Source: Macropodus opercularis (Eukaryota; Chordata; Actinopteri; Anabantiformes; Osphronemidae). Taken from it: a stretch of DNA of 64,000 nucleotides. Positions 19,330 through 32,613 of the stretch are shown in pieces. Location: the NCBI GenBank assembly GCA_030770545.1, contig CM061091.1:4905501-4969500 (forward strand), written 5' to 3'. Positions within the stretch are counted from its first letter, which is position 1. Every line of letters starts with the position of its first letter. The translations under genes were made by a program, and so were the position numbers. Under the pieces are notes generated by a model. The model saw only the letters and a list, made by a program, of their open reading frames with translations, did not search any database and was not told the origin of the DNA.

Positions 19330-19765
19330 ATGATGTAATCACGGTTTTAATGATGAGTTTAATGATTTAATTAGCCTTTGAGATAGACTTGGCATGAACT
19401 TGTGTATATATGAAAATGTTTGTCACTGTGTTCTTTCTCTTTTTTGGACATCCACCAATTATTCACCCCAGTGGCTGCTAAATCTTTGCACCCGCAGATG
19501 CGTCTGTGTGCAGAGAAGCAATATCCCCCGTGCTTGTGTGTATACGTAGCATCTGTTCATTGTTGGCTGAGTGGTGCAGTGTGTGTCGGCGCTCAGGTGC
19601 AGCTGCTCTTGTCTCCTGTTGCTGTGATCTCTGAGCTGAGAGGCATTATTAGCAGCCTGGAGCTCTAGTGGCCTTTTCAACCCTAATTACATACCCATCA
19701 TTAAAATGCTAATTCATACTGTTAAAGGGGCAATTAAAAGGGTAATTAAAAAGGCTTTGTTCCAC
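19330..19765. promoter_or_regulatory. Candidate homeodomain-site cluster
   Basis: At 19345-19380 the word ATGATTTAATTAGCC appears. At 19683-19760 five ATTA/TAAT cores occur within about 75 bp (CTAATTACAT, CATTAAAATG, CTAATTCA, GGCAATTAAAAGGG, GGTAATTAAAAAGG), the last two being near-copies of each other. A homeodomain-responsive enhancer is a reasonable guess. Confidence 0.35.
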
Positions 19766-21039
19766 CAGTCTACCTGCATGAACAGTCTGACCATTGCTGG
19801 TCCTCTTTTGATCTTTACTATGTCCATAACGCCTAAGGTCTAATCCAGGTTCAACTGGGAGTCACTTGCTGCCGTGGAAGTAGCTTTAGAGGCTTAAACA
19901 TAACATTTTAAAGGTCTCAACATACCAAAACATGATACATATAAAACCAGATAAGCAAAAATGGTAGATCGGTTTTAACACTGGCCTCCAGTTACAAGCA
20001 GTATTTACACAAAGGAAACACGTTTCATGATAGGACTGTACTGTAAATGTATGAGTTAGAAATAATAACACACTTTCATTATAGTTATGTAATAATATAC
20101 ACTACTGGAGTACTGGCACTCTGAAATATCCAAATTTCATACACAACTGACAAAATGCTCCTTAGTTATTACAATGTTTTGTTCCATTCTGCTCCTGGTA
20201 TGTTGACGTTGTTATTGGCACCCTGATGAATTCTGGGTAATGGCATTGACATGGAGTGACATTCAGTACAGACAGCAAGATCATTGAAATGTATAAATAT
20301 AAACAAAGGCTTAAAAGTGTTCTTTACTTTGATGTTTTACTATATCTAGACACTTCAATGCGCAATACGACATTTAGTTTAATCTGTTGAACAACGTAAC
20401 ATCTTTGTTTTCAGTGGTTCCAGTCTCTTCCTTTCCTATTTTGTGTAATGTAATTGTTTTTTGCCTGCACCTACAAGCAAACCAGCGTCTTTATTCATAT
20501 GTCACGCTGAACATTTTCATCTAGTCCAAACTCAAATTAACCACATTTCTAAAGTGAAATAAAAAACCACATAAACAGAACGCATTTAAACAGGGCCTCT
20601 GTTATGAAGAGGACAAATCATTTCTGGGATGTGGGCTTATTATTAAACTCCAGTGACTCAGCCAGCAAATCATTTTATCCCAGTGCACCATTCAGAGCGA
20701 GAAATATGTGATTCAAAGTGGAACGCACACATTTGAACATAATAAAACAAACCTACTGCAGCAGACGCTAATGCAAATAATTATTACTGTTTTGTACTTA
20801 ATGAGATCAGACAATATTAGGTTTTTACTCAAATGGGAATTTCATAATCCTGTACAGTCGGCTTGTTTTTATGGGATTTCAAACACTTTGGGCCTTGGTG
20901 AATAAGTAGTGTGGTGTTTATCTATTATGAAGCAGTTCACTGTAGATACAGCCAGTCTTAATGAAAGTTAGCACAGATGGAACTCTCTAAAAATGAGAAA
21001 TGATGGATTCGCTCCAGCTTGCCGATGCTGCAAGCCCTA
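19766..21039. other. Gene-free AT-rich stretch
   Basis: No gene, RNA or mobile element recognised. Ordinary AT-rich noncoding sequence. Confidence 0.5.
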
Positions 21040-21300
21040 TTTGGTTTCAGGGCCGGTGAAGTGTCAGTGGTTTAATTTTATAGTGCGTAGTTTTCCCTGA
21101 TTTCCCCCCGGAACAGAGCGCTGCTGGAGAATGCCGAACATCTGCCGCCACTCAGAGAGCGATACATATAAAAACCATCATTCCTATCAGTGCTAGTTGC
21201 AGGAAAGTCGAGGAACAGAGCCAAGCACACATTAGAATAGCTGCCGTTCTCCCCTGTCTCGTGTTGGCTCCTGGGGATTGGCAGTCAGACACCTATTAAA
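21040..21300. promoter_or_regulatory. Candidate conserved noncoding block 5
   Basis: GC-richer block with GAACAGAGCGCTGCTGGAG, CATCTGCCGCCACTC (an E-box CATCTG) and ATACATATAAAAACC in repeat-free context. No coding potential seen. Confidence 0.25.
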
Positions 21301-24300
21301 TTATCCTGTGTGTCTACAGCATTCGCAGCATTTCAAATACGAGCCCTCGGGCGCTGTTGGCTACAGGTACCGTATCCAACGCCACAAAGAAAGTCTGCAA
21401 ACTTTGTGCATCATGCCATTATTGAATTATGATCAAGTGACAGTTATCACAAATAAATATTTCACACAGCGTAAAAACTGCATTTTCTGTGTGATGTTAA
21501 AATATCATATTTTATTACCCTCCTTTACTTCAAACGTAACAGATTTGAGTTAAAATGTGACAAAAGAAGAAACCTCGATGCAGTTCCAATGCGAAATATG
21601 TCACTAACTGCATCACATCTGCGACCACTGTCAAAATAGTTTGAGTTAAGTAAAATGCGTCTATTACAGTAGATGGTTAACAGAAGTAAACAATTGAAAG
21701 TATGATGATGATGAAAGTTGTGCAGTGCAGATAAAAGAAAGTATAAAGACACACTCCGTGCTGCATTATGCTTCCTCTCAAATGTAATTTGTCAGTGTGT
21801 CTGAAGGTAATTTGGTAAACCATTTCTGCAGAACCAGATTTTATAATCCCATAAAGGCACTGACATTTTCTATCCTGATTCCATGAACAGCTTTAATCAT
21901 GTAGGTTTGTTGTGCAGCATGATTGTATTTATGCTACTTTATTTGTTATTTAAGCGTGTGTGTAGTTTTACTCCAGAGTAGATTGTCTCGTCTGCTGTTT
22001 CTGGCAGTTCAGGCAAAGGAGCCTGTGAGTCATTAGATGAGAATAAAGCAATAGACTGTGAAATGTAATGTATACAGAGAGAGAAGCAGACATTGGCTGA
22101 AGATGAAGATTAGTTTGACTTTTTTTTCCATGTCACGTAAAGATGAGCGAAATAGTGGGCTGCAGCTGGTAGCTTAATTTGTTAAGATGTTAAAGTATAA
22201 AGATGTTAATATATGTGTCTTCGTTTAAGATGAACCTCCCACCACCACCAGGTCCAGGTGATCTAAGGACGCCAGTCGCTAATGGACACAACCTACTGTA
22301 AGCATGTCATAAAACATGTGCTTGATTCCTATTTCCTGCATGAATGTCACTGTTTGGAGTTTCACTTTTCTCTGTGTTGCTGCTCTCAAGGTCAAGTCTA
22401 GTTTGCTATCTTCACTTGCCTTCACTGCCTAATTGTTGTTTGGGAAGGTAATTTCTGCAGGCTTAGAACCGTTATTACAGCTTTGATGTAGAAAATAACA
22501 CGGCTGAATGAGAAAAAAGTGTAGGTGTAAGGTAATGTGAATAAAAGCAGTGAGGAACTCTGAGGCTGCTTTTTGCCTGGACAGCAGCTGCCTCTGGGAA
22601 ACGCTTGCATGAATAAAACTCCAATCTCCCTCTGCCAGAAAACTAGTTTACTTTCTCATCTGTTTTTCTGTTAACAGGGCTTTAGTAACCTTTACATCTC
22701 CCTTTAAGCATGTGTTTGTTTGATCATCGTTTCCATCTTTTTCTTTTTTTTTTTTTTAAAGCCAGGTCTGTTGTTTGGCTGGACCTCAGGCCTGACTCAT
22801 ACGTAGCCAAACAGTGGAATCATGGGATATCTGAGACAAGGTTGCTGTGCTTGACAGTCTCCCCCCACTTCTCTGGCTCACAGCGCTGGGTAAATGTAAC
22901 TTGGACCAAATTTGTCCCCACTTGTTAAAAAACCTGGCTCTGCTGCAGGTCCAGAGATGCATTTGCAAATGTCAAATTGGTCACGGTGCAGAATGGGACG
23001 AGGGAAGACAAAACCAATAGACAGCTGGTTCCAATTATGGTTTTACTAGGCGCTGATGGGCCAGTAATTACAGGATTAGAGACGTGTAACTGCACACAGC
23101 TTTGGGTGCTGCTCTCCAAGTTTGTAGAGGCACAGAGACCAGCGTGGGTTCAAGCCAGAACAGCTAAAACAGTGATGTTTGCACATTACAGCAGCAACAG
23201 CTCTGTACGTCACTCATTGTGTCCATTGGACACAAATCTGCTGAGGCTGCGGCTGCGACATTTGAGGGTTTTCTCCTTGAGGGTTTATTCCATGCTACAA
23301 AAAGATCATCTTAAGCCTCAAGGTCTCTGCCTTCAAAACGCTCCCAGTGCAGCTGGGTTGGTTAAGAACTTTGTGAAGTTGAACAGCGATGCAGGCATTT
23401 TGATGAAACACCAAACTAAATGTGGAGCTGAATCGTGTAATTGTGTCCAGAGTTTATGGAATCGAAGCAAAAATATATTTGGGAAATCTTCTTGGATTCA
23501 AGCAAGTCAGCAAATAATCATGATTTTAGATCCTGCTTGTGTCTCTGTCTTTAATCTGCCGGTGGGTTAGCGGACAGGCTACGTCTCATGAACTAGGCCA
23601 AAGCTGATTACACCAGTCTACCCAACACCATCCACCTAGATATCACTTAAACTGTAACATGTGTGAACGTTCACCAGTAAATACAGTATTTATTGCTTTT
23701 AAATGCTATGTTTAGCTTTAAAACGTGCCGAATATATAAATGAAGTTGTCACATTCTTTCATATTATTGTATTATTTCCATGTTATTAAAATACAAAACC
23801 ACTAAACCTTTATAGAGTTAAACTGAGGTGACAGTGAGGACATGTAGCCTTTAAACCTGACAAGGGTTTTATCCTGGAGGTCCTGATAGGAACGAGGGAT
23901 GGCCCAAGCTGTGGACGAGTCAGCCTGAGGTGTCTCAATAAATCTAGACAGAGGGAGCTGAGATGTCTGTGAGGCTGGAGAGAAGCTGGTCTGTCTCAGC
24001 AGCGGAAGCTCAGTCCATGGTCATGTTAAGACAAAAAGAAAGGATGAATCGTGTCGGTGCTGTCGGAAGCAGCGCCACACTTGACATGGCTCAGTCCCGC
24101 AGTGCGTCCATATTCATTAAAAGAATACATCATTTGAAATCCAACTCTAACTGATTAATCAGTCATTTCAGTGCCCGTAATTTTTCAAGCAAAACAATCG
24201 TAGATTTTCTGCTGACAGCTTCTCAGATGTGAGGACTTAATGATTTGGTGTCTGTGAAAGACTTTACACTTTTCACTTTAAAGTCAAAACCATAAAGTGT

Positions 24301-24559
24301 TTAATCAAAATCATTGATTGAGTAATGAGTTATGAAATTACCCATCAGTTGATCTCATGATTAATATAGATGAATCATTAATTAATATGCACATGTAGTA
24401 TAATTACGTTTGCATGTGCATAGATAATACATGTGTACAGCAAGTATTAAAACTCCTTCACATTATTAACTAACAAACCATTATGTGTCACAACAGCATT
24501 TCTTTTAGCTCACCTTGTATTTTGTGCATTCAGGTAATATGTATACATTTTATTATGCA

Positions 24560-24562
<3 letters not shown>

Positions 24563-24601
<39 letters not shown>

Positions 24602-24630
24602 GGTGTGTGTGTGTGTGTGTGTGAGAGAGA
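24563..24630. repeat. Compound (GT)n-(GA)n microsatellite
   Basis: Two GT runs (24563-24599 and 24604-24622) split by a short G run, then GAGAGAGA. Length is likely to vary between individuals. Confidence 0.95.
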
Positions 24631-25421
24631 AGATAAGTCTGTTCGGACACTAGCATATCTCCAGCATTCTCAAGGCTCCAGGCTGAGCAATGTGGCTCCA
24701 GGGACCAAACTGCGTGTTGTCCCGCCGGATCACTTCGTGGAGAGCGGTGCTGTGTCCCTGGGCTCAGCCTGCCTCTGAAGGCGGAGCTGCTAGGGAGCAT
24801 ATGTTGGATGTGACACATGGTTGCGCTGACACACTTGTGTGTGGCCATGCATCTATACAAACAGCAACCCCCCACCTCCAGCCACACACACACACACTAA
24901 ACCACCTGGAAATAACCACGAACACACACGGCTGCATGCAGAGTAACATTTAAGAGACCTAACCAACCTATGCATGCACACACACTCCCAGGGACCAGAG
25001 AAACCCATCCCCATTTAAACAAATCACTGTTTCTCCAGCTGCTTACGTCTCCCCCTCCTCTCCTGCAGTGGAACCAGCTGGATTGCATCCAGCATAATAT
25101 GTATTAGATTTGATGGAGTCAAAGCACTGGCCACAATCTAATTTAAGCTAATGTGTTTATATTTGTGTTGTGTGCTGCTGATTGCAGTCTCGGTGGACTG
25201 CAGTAGGGCAGGAGGGTTGTTTTGGCTGCTCAGACCTTCCCCGTAATTGAGGCTGCAGATTCAGCTTGAAAATATAAAAAGCCCCGTGTCTGCTGGACAT
25301 GATTCTAAACCAGTATTAGACATGTATGTGCTCAGACCGACAGAGAGTGGTTTTATTCAGGGGCGCTCTGCCCACCAGGCGTGGATGTGGTGTGACAGCC
25401 AGACAGGTGCCTCTTGGCAAT

Positions 25422-25473
25422 TTCTGTTATCCCTTATCCATCTGCTTTACTTCTGTTATCCCTTATCCATCTG
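25422..25473. repeat. 23-bp tandem duplication, 29-bp period
   Basis: The word TTCTGTTATCCCTTATCCAT (plus CTG) occurs at 25422-25444 and again, identically, at 25451-25473, with six bases between the copies. Looks like a recent replication-slippage duplication. Confidence 0.9.
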
Positions 25474-26559
25474 TCCATACTTCTATCCGTGTTTCTAGAG
25501 CCTAGATAAGACACAAAGAGAAAATTAGAACACTATGAAAACCCCCCACTTTTTAGACGTTCTGGTACGTTTACAGATGTCATAGCGTACATGTAGACAC
25601 AAGTGCACATTCTCCATTTTATTCACATTTCACTAGTTAGTCTGAGCCTTTCCCAGAACATAGACTAGGGTCTATAAAACCAGGTCCAGGTTTAGTCTTG
25701 AGAACAAGCCGTTGTCGAGTTGTATTTGTGAATTCTGCACGTGTAGGACGCGCGCTGGCCCTACATAAAGAGCCAGCTTTAAAAAACAACAAATCAATGC
25801 TTATCAGTACTACGCACTACAAATGTGTGTTTTTGTGCGAATTGTGGAAGAGCAGCTGATTCATCAAGATGTTTGGTTGTGTTTTGGAAATGTATTTCAA
25901 GTCCATTTCATATCTCAGAACCATGCACATCACCTTAAGAGGCCCACAGTTAGTTTATTATCCCTACAGTGTAAACACGATAACTCATGCTCTGACACAG
26001 TGATTTTCATATCGTGATGAAGCTGAGTCAATCTGAGCAGAGTGCAGTATTGGACGCCGCCTCAGCCTTGTAAAGTACAGAGTGCCCGGTTCTTGCAAGC
26101 CAACCATCTTTCTCGGCTGTCTGTCTTCTTCACTTGTAAAACATAGCTATACTTTATAGGCTTGTTACTGCCACGGGGTTACTTTCTTATTTATTAGCCT
26201 GTCCACGGTGAATGGATGTGTTTCTGTCTGTGACGTGAACCTGAAGTGAGCCTGAGTCCTACGTTGCTTCTCTCAGGGTGGGACAGGAATGCTAATGCTC
26301 TCCCGCCCGTGGGTGGACAAACGCTGTGTGTCTGCATATATTTACTGTAAGACAGATGTGATTAAGACAGTGACTCCAGTAGGTAAACAGTTTTCTCATG
26401 CTTGCTGGTCACACAATAGATTAGACAAGTGTGACCCAATCTCGATGTCTTGTCGTTACACTTTTCATTGTTTGGGATGATGCTGTAGTTCCAGGCTTCC
26501 TAGGGGCTTTTGGGGGAAGTTGCTTGAAGCACAGAGTGACTTGGACCAGTGAGCCTCGG

Positions 26560-27330
26560 TACATTGAACTCTGAGATAAACGATAAAAGGGAGCTAATCT
26601 TCAATGGCATACCGTCATAGCTCATTTCCATAGCAGCCTTTCTCATAGTAGCAGGATTAAATCTGAACTGGCACAGAACAGTTGTTTCTATTTGATACAC
26701 CCCTCTGCCTACTGCACCGCAATGGCCGCCCTGTAATAAGCATATACTTTTTGATTGCCAGTGAATATCCTGCAGCGATCCAACGGTTCTCCCTGCTGAC
26801 GGTGTGCGTGGAGCCCATTCTGCTCCTGCAGCCGAGTTCATCTCGATTTGGACAGGGAGGCAGAGGATGGAGGGGAGAAGAAAAGAGAAGAGATTTTAGT
26901 GCACTCTGTGTTCTCCGCGATAATGAATGCTTTGTCAGGGAGAATCCATCAACGGTCACTGTGGGGGGAGGAAATGTCAAGGAAAGTTATGGTTTGTTGG
27001 CTTTTAACCCACGTGGCCAAGCCCCGCAAAGTAATTGAAGTACAGAAAATGTCATGTTGTTGCACTTCATCTATTTGTATAGCTGTCTCGCAGAATAAAT
27101 AGAAATATTGCTGTGGCAACACGATGAACAACAAGCGTAGTGTCTGTTTAGATCTGCAAAGTGTGGGTGGAAGGTTGATGCGCCGTACAATATACCACAT
27201 CGAACATCTTCAGCGCTGCAAGAAAAGAGTCTCTATCGATTCTTGCTCTTCTACTGTTTGTGCGCTTTTTATGCTCTTGCGCCTCCTTCAGAAAGAGCTG
27301 CTTCTTTTGTCAATTTGATATTGTGCAGAC
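26560..27330. promoter_or_regulatory. Candidate conserved noncoding block 6
   Basis: About 770 bp free of simple repeats, with GATAAACGATAAAAGGGAGC, GCAGGATTAAATCTG, CTCGCAGAATAAATAG and ATATTGCTGTGG words. Open frames of about 110 codons exist on both strands and in several overlapping frames, which fits low stop density in constrained DNA better than a gene. Confidence 0.3.
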
Positions 27331-28646
27331 CTGAGTGAAAAATCAGGGCTTGATGATTGCAGCCTGGTTGAAAGCAGACGTGTATCTGTGTGATATGGAC
27401 AGGAAAGGGATGAGTGGTTCACAAGGCATGAAAAGTCTGTGTGTGCCGTGCGCACACCCTCTGCCAGGTGTTCTTCTGTGACAATGGAAAGACACGATGA
27501 TAAAACAGATTATCTTTCTGGCAGGGAGTGTGACAATTATTGGCTCCTCACTCGATTTCAGATAACATTTCACTGTAGGCGTTTTATCTCTCAACTGTAA
27601 AATTTAACACAGCCTGGCTGAAGCAACATTTAATATAACTACGATGTCTCATTAGAGTTCACTGCATCTTAACGGCGGAGCAGAAGGACCAGTCCGTCAG
27701 CAGGCAGGACATCTTATTCCAGAAGAAAACTAAACCAGCAAACTATCTTGAAGCGCTGGTGTGTCCTTATAGCCAGTTTAATTATACTGACCTTGGTGTG
27801 AACTCGTGACTGTACGTCTCCATGTCTGACTAAAAGCCGGCGGAAGATGGGGCTGATACTTTGAGCACCGATCTAATTGGAAGGGACCTGTCTGTCTGTG
27901 TTGTTTAGTGATCCATGGATGAACCTTTTCCTCCAGTTGGAAGTAGTTGGGCTTGAATGACACCTCCACGTTAGTGAAAGCTGCACAACCTCAAGCTGAT
28001 CAGCCTGTTTAACTGCTGGAGCATGGCTCCTTGTAGAGGCTCTGCCTCATTCCAATTCTGAGGCCACGAATAACTGTCAGACGTCGGCCCAACTAGGCTC
28101 CAGGAATCCAGACTCTCCGTCCACTGATGAGGAGCTGACATTCTTTATGTGAGTAACGGGGGAATGTGTGAGGCTTATCTCCCATCCATCCACTGCACTG
28201 TTTGACTATCCTGCCCCAACAGTGTAAACACTCTCAGTCAGAGTTCACCGAGGTCATGTGTGGTACTTACTGATCCAGGGAGAAGAAGGAAAAACACGAG
28301 GAGCATTGTAGCTGTAGTTTTGAATAGAAGGCAACTGAAGCGGTTTGCAGACAGCTGTTTTCTCTTAGAAACGGCCTGTCACAGATATTACATGATCACA
28401 GCACCGAGCAGCTGATGTGTTTGGGTTTGTGGCACTGTATGTTGAGCAGCGCACAATGATTTGATTCAAATGTTATGATTGGAAGGATGAGAAAAAAAAA
28501 TCTGCAATCTTCAGTAATTGTTCCCGGGAATGAAATTGATTCACACCCAACCGAGCATGAAATAACATTGGCAGATGACACTGCTGTTACTGTGCCTGAA
28601 ACACAACAAGATTCTAATAGGAATAATCAGCACCTCCTTGCAGAGA

Positions 28647-28648
<2 letters not shown>

Positions 28649-28685
<37 letters not shown>

Positions 28686-28692
28686 CTCTCTC
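28649..28692. repeat. Compound (AC)n-(CT)n microsatellite
   Basis: About 17 AC units followed by five CT units. Confidence 0.95.
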
Positions 28693-31600
28693 ACACTCAC
28701 TTGTATGTTTAGGTGATTAGTTGATGCAAACAAGCAACACCTGTTATTGTATGAATTCATCACCAAAGAGAGTTAAAGAAAAATGTTTCTTCTTCCATTT
28801 ACCGGTTCTTCTCACCTTAACCAGCAATCAAGACACACAGCAGATGTCTGAATACAGTAGAGCAGCGGTTTACTGCTTACAGTGTTTACACAGTGAACCC
28901 TGAAAACGACATCTTTACAGCTCATTGTAGCAGCAAAACTCGAGTCCAGCATCCGGTCTTACCTGGAATATCTATAGTATTTTATAGTAGTAGTATATAG
29001 ATATGGTGGTGATATTTGGATTTGAAAATCTAATCTCAATTGATTTTCAAGTTGAAAAGTGGTTTAGAAAGTGAGTGGGCAGCTTAAAGTACTGACACAC
29101 GCACACACAAAGCAGCGAGCACCACTCATACTATTTATGGCACATCATGAATACTTACTGCCAGTTTCACCTGTGAGTATCCGCTTTACAGACTCCTGGT
29201 CGTTGCCTTCTGAGCCCAGGGCGGTGGCTACCTGCTCCCCACACGGCTGCACAGCCCCGTTAGCCCCGCGGCTCTCTGGAGGCGCAGGGATGATCAGTAA
29301 CCAGACTCACCCGATTCCGATGCAGCGCGCAGAGCTCGTCTCCTGAACCGACAGCCTAGCGTGCTCTTCATGTTTAGCTTACGTTTTCCTTCATGGTAAG
29401 CAGGACTACTCCACTTTGGAACGGCGATCAAGCCATGTAGTGGACACCGACCAAACCAAGCTGAATGCAAGGCTGGACCTCCTTTAGATGGAATGGTATC
29501 AGTGCAGCATTTCCCACACTGTCAGACCCATTTGAACAGCCTGCCCCAGTATGTTTGGTCAGCCATGTTCTCCCTTTAATCTTCCACAGAGATGCTGCGC
29601 GTGATCAATGAACTGGCTGCTTAGTTAACTCCCACAGCTCTACGGTACCGTTGTTGCAGCTGAAAGCATCAAACAGCTTCTCGGATCAGCTGGGGCTAAT
29701 TATTGTTAATTCAACGACGACAAAACCGTTTCTGGTATGAAGGTTCAATCAGTTTACCATAACTATGGTTATGATACCAACAGATCAACATTCTTGGCTT
29801 GGGAACACTTCAGACCTATTTCTGTAACTTAGTTAGTCCCCAACATGTTACTGTGTGCAGTATTTTTTTGTTATTTTACTGTGTAAAGGAAAATATAGTC
29901 ATTATGTATTATCAGTACCAGCTCACGTTCCCTGTTAGCGAGTGAACTCAGTTTAGCGTCAGTAGCGTCTTATCCTCAAAACATGCTGATCTGTTTTTGT
30001 GTTTTTGTCTATAACAAAATAATAATCGTTACCCAGGGAACCCTCAGCCAATACAGAACCACTTCAGCGTACTCCCGTTATTAATGGCATGTAGAAGTTT
30101 AATCATTTTAAGAATCCTTTCCTTCTTTGTCATATCGACTTTGTTAATATGCACACAGAAGCATCACATCTTTATCATTCTGTCATCAGAATGAGCTCAG
30201 TCCCAGGAGCAGCCTGTGCTGCATCTTCATTGTCTCTCCTGGAAATTAGTGGGGGGGGGGGAATTAAAGAAGAAGGTTAATTAAGAAAGAGCTTAAATCA
30301 CAGCTGCTAATCACTGCAACTTACACACTCGTTTTCGTTGAGCACGAGGACCAGAGATGTGTTTCCACAGAAAAGTCCTGCAAACAGTAGATGAGAGGCT
30401 CAAACTGCTGACAGTAACTTACAGTTATTCTCCCTTTATAGCTGGCAACCCATGCAAATGTACTAAGGGAGCTGGTTCCTCGTCAGAGTTACTCTTCATA
30501 GTTTAATTAGAGGTAACGATGTGTGATGATTATGCATCAGCCCTGTTGTGTTGAGCAGGGTGAGCGCGCTGGAGCTCGACAACGGTACATGGCTTCCATT
30601 AGACAGATCTCCTGTCTGGACGTGTGTAATGGATTTAGCCATTATAAAGGTTCATATACATGCAATCATTTCATGACTCTCTCAACATCCTTGTGTGTTT
30701 GCGTTTTCTGCTCCTAAACTCCCTGATGTCGTCTGTGAGCCAAGTTGTTATTAGTCTTTGATGGGACACGTTTACGGTGAGACAAAATGACCTTTGCGGT
30801 CACAATAAAAGCAGTTCACATGACATGTGAGGTTAAAACGATGCCCTTTGAAATTTAAATGCGTCTTTACTATTATTACTGAGCCCTGCGTTTGTTAGGT
30901 CCCTGCCACAGTATGTGTGTGCGTGCATGTTCTGTACAGCTGACCTTTATGTAGGCTGAGCAAACCTCCCGTCATCTGGGTTGCTGCCACTTTGCTGGAA
31001 AAGCCACCACGCTGGGGTCTTGTGCAGGTGGGATGAGACGAATGCTTGGGAACAAAACCTGCAGCTTCATTTGCTTCCACATTCAAGAGTGGCAGGACTG
31101 GGTCTGGACCAGCTGCACAACAAACCCCCAGTGTGGGAAAGTGTCCCCTCAGCTAATGGAAGACAAACACCTCGGCGAGTGGTAGAGATAGCATGAAAAC
31201 GATTAAAGCGTGACCCACATTCTGTTGTGTCTCTGGCCTTTCAATGCGGTTGACAAATACAGGAGGGGACCTTGCTAATGAAAACACTAAAGAAACACTG
31301 GATGCTAATGAAGACAAACAGCCTCATCCCAAGGTGCAGCTGGCACAGGCTTTGACATGATGGGAGAAGGAAGGTGTTCATCACTGGGCCGCACAAAACA
31401 GAGCTACACGTGCCAAAAACAAACCAAAAAAAGTTGCATTAAGAACTGTAAATGCTAGAAAAACTATTTCAGACTCAGAGCCAAGCAGATTAAAAGGTGT
31501 TTTACTGTAATGGGATGAGTTTGTTGGGAGGCAGCACATACTGGCACAAACCTTCCGGGACATTTTACTCGTTGGCATTTGCTGTGATGATTTCAATGAT

Positions 31601-32441
31601 CTTGAGGTTTTAGAGCAAATTATGCCATTTCTTTAAGATACGTTTTATTTATCATTTACCGTACATGTATTTATTCAATACTGTCAACTGGTATTGGTAA
31701 TTCATCGTTGGTAAGGGAGCCCCTGCATTGTTATCTGGCATCACCTAGGTGAGTAATTACACCTCAGTGCTCACTTTGTTTGGCCTTCAGGATATTTGCA
31801 TCTGCCAGTTTTTATTGGTCTGTTATTCCTCGTTCCCGTTGCTCCACCTGCGCGTTCAGGTACCTGAGTGCCAATAGACCAAAAAAAGGCAACGTTTCTT
31901 TTCCCTTCACTCTTGAGTTACTAACTTTTCCCACTGAGCAGACGTGGAGACAAAATAAAATGGAAAAGCAGCACAGGCCCCATGATGTTGGTTGCTGTTG
32001 TGTGATGGGACTCTAGGGAGAGGCTCTCACGTCCCAGTGGGAAGGTCAAGCCATGCTTTTGCCTGCAAACCTGCAGATGCACTTTATGAAAGCATGGTAC
32101 GCAGCCAATCATACACAGCATTCTGCTGCACAGACAGTTGCATCTTAAGCCCTCCTGTATTTAGTAAAACACAGACAGGGAATCCACAGGCTTAAGTCGT
32201 CCTCAGCTGGAACATGTACATTTTAAAATACTTTTGCATTTGTAAAATATGGAGGCGAACTGGATTAATTCCTGGTATGTGCACGTAGCGGTATAGGGGC
32301 AGAGGAATCTCAGTCATGAGGAATTAATTTAGCAAATATTCCAGCCATCCAGCGAAGAGTCGCAGCCTGTTCCATAGTGTTACTACTAGACTCTGGTGCC
32401 ATACGTGCCTGGAATGAACAATAGTGCATTCCCGTGGCTGG

Positions 32442-32455
32442 CCAGTAGGGGGCAC
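32442..32455 (+). promoter_or_regulatory. CTCF-like site within the desert
   Basis: CCAGTAGGGGGCAC fits the CTCF core in forward orientation, the same direction as the sites at 2.2, 7.6 and 14.1 kb. Confidence 0.5.
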
Positions 32456-32588
32456 TGACATTATGCAGGACCCTGCCAATCTGTTATGCCTGGCTGGCCC
32501 ACAGAGATGTTTGCAGTAATTTAGTTCCATTGCCAATATATAAATAGGAATTCTGCTGTTAGCACAAAAGAGCAGGGGTTGGGGGGGT

Positions 32589-32613
32589 GGGGGGGGGGGG
32601 GGGGGGGGGGGGG
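32589..32613. repeat. Poly-G run of 25
   Basis: A pure run of 25 G, preceded by G-runs of 4 and 7 separated by one or two T. It could form a G-quadruplex; its exact length is uncertain because such runs are often mis-sequenced. It produces a false proline-rich frame on the - strand. Confidence 0.9.

Larger units (their letters stand above)
21301..26559. other. Gene-free stretch with a large GT/CA microsatellite
   Basis: No coding exon is supported. A 197-codon open stretch at 22977-23570 is the longest in this part but has no family likeness or splice context. A T-rich tract lies at 22741-22757, a compound GT/GA repeat at 24563-24630, and a 23-bp direct duplication at 25422-25473. The rest is unremarkable. 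Confidence 0.5.

Noticed and set aside
24510..24893. 127-codon - strand frame
   Set aside because: Driven by the GT/CA microsatellite.
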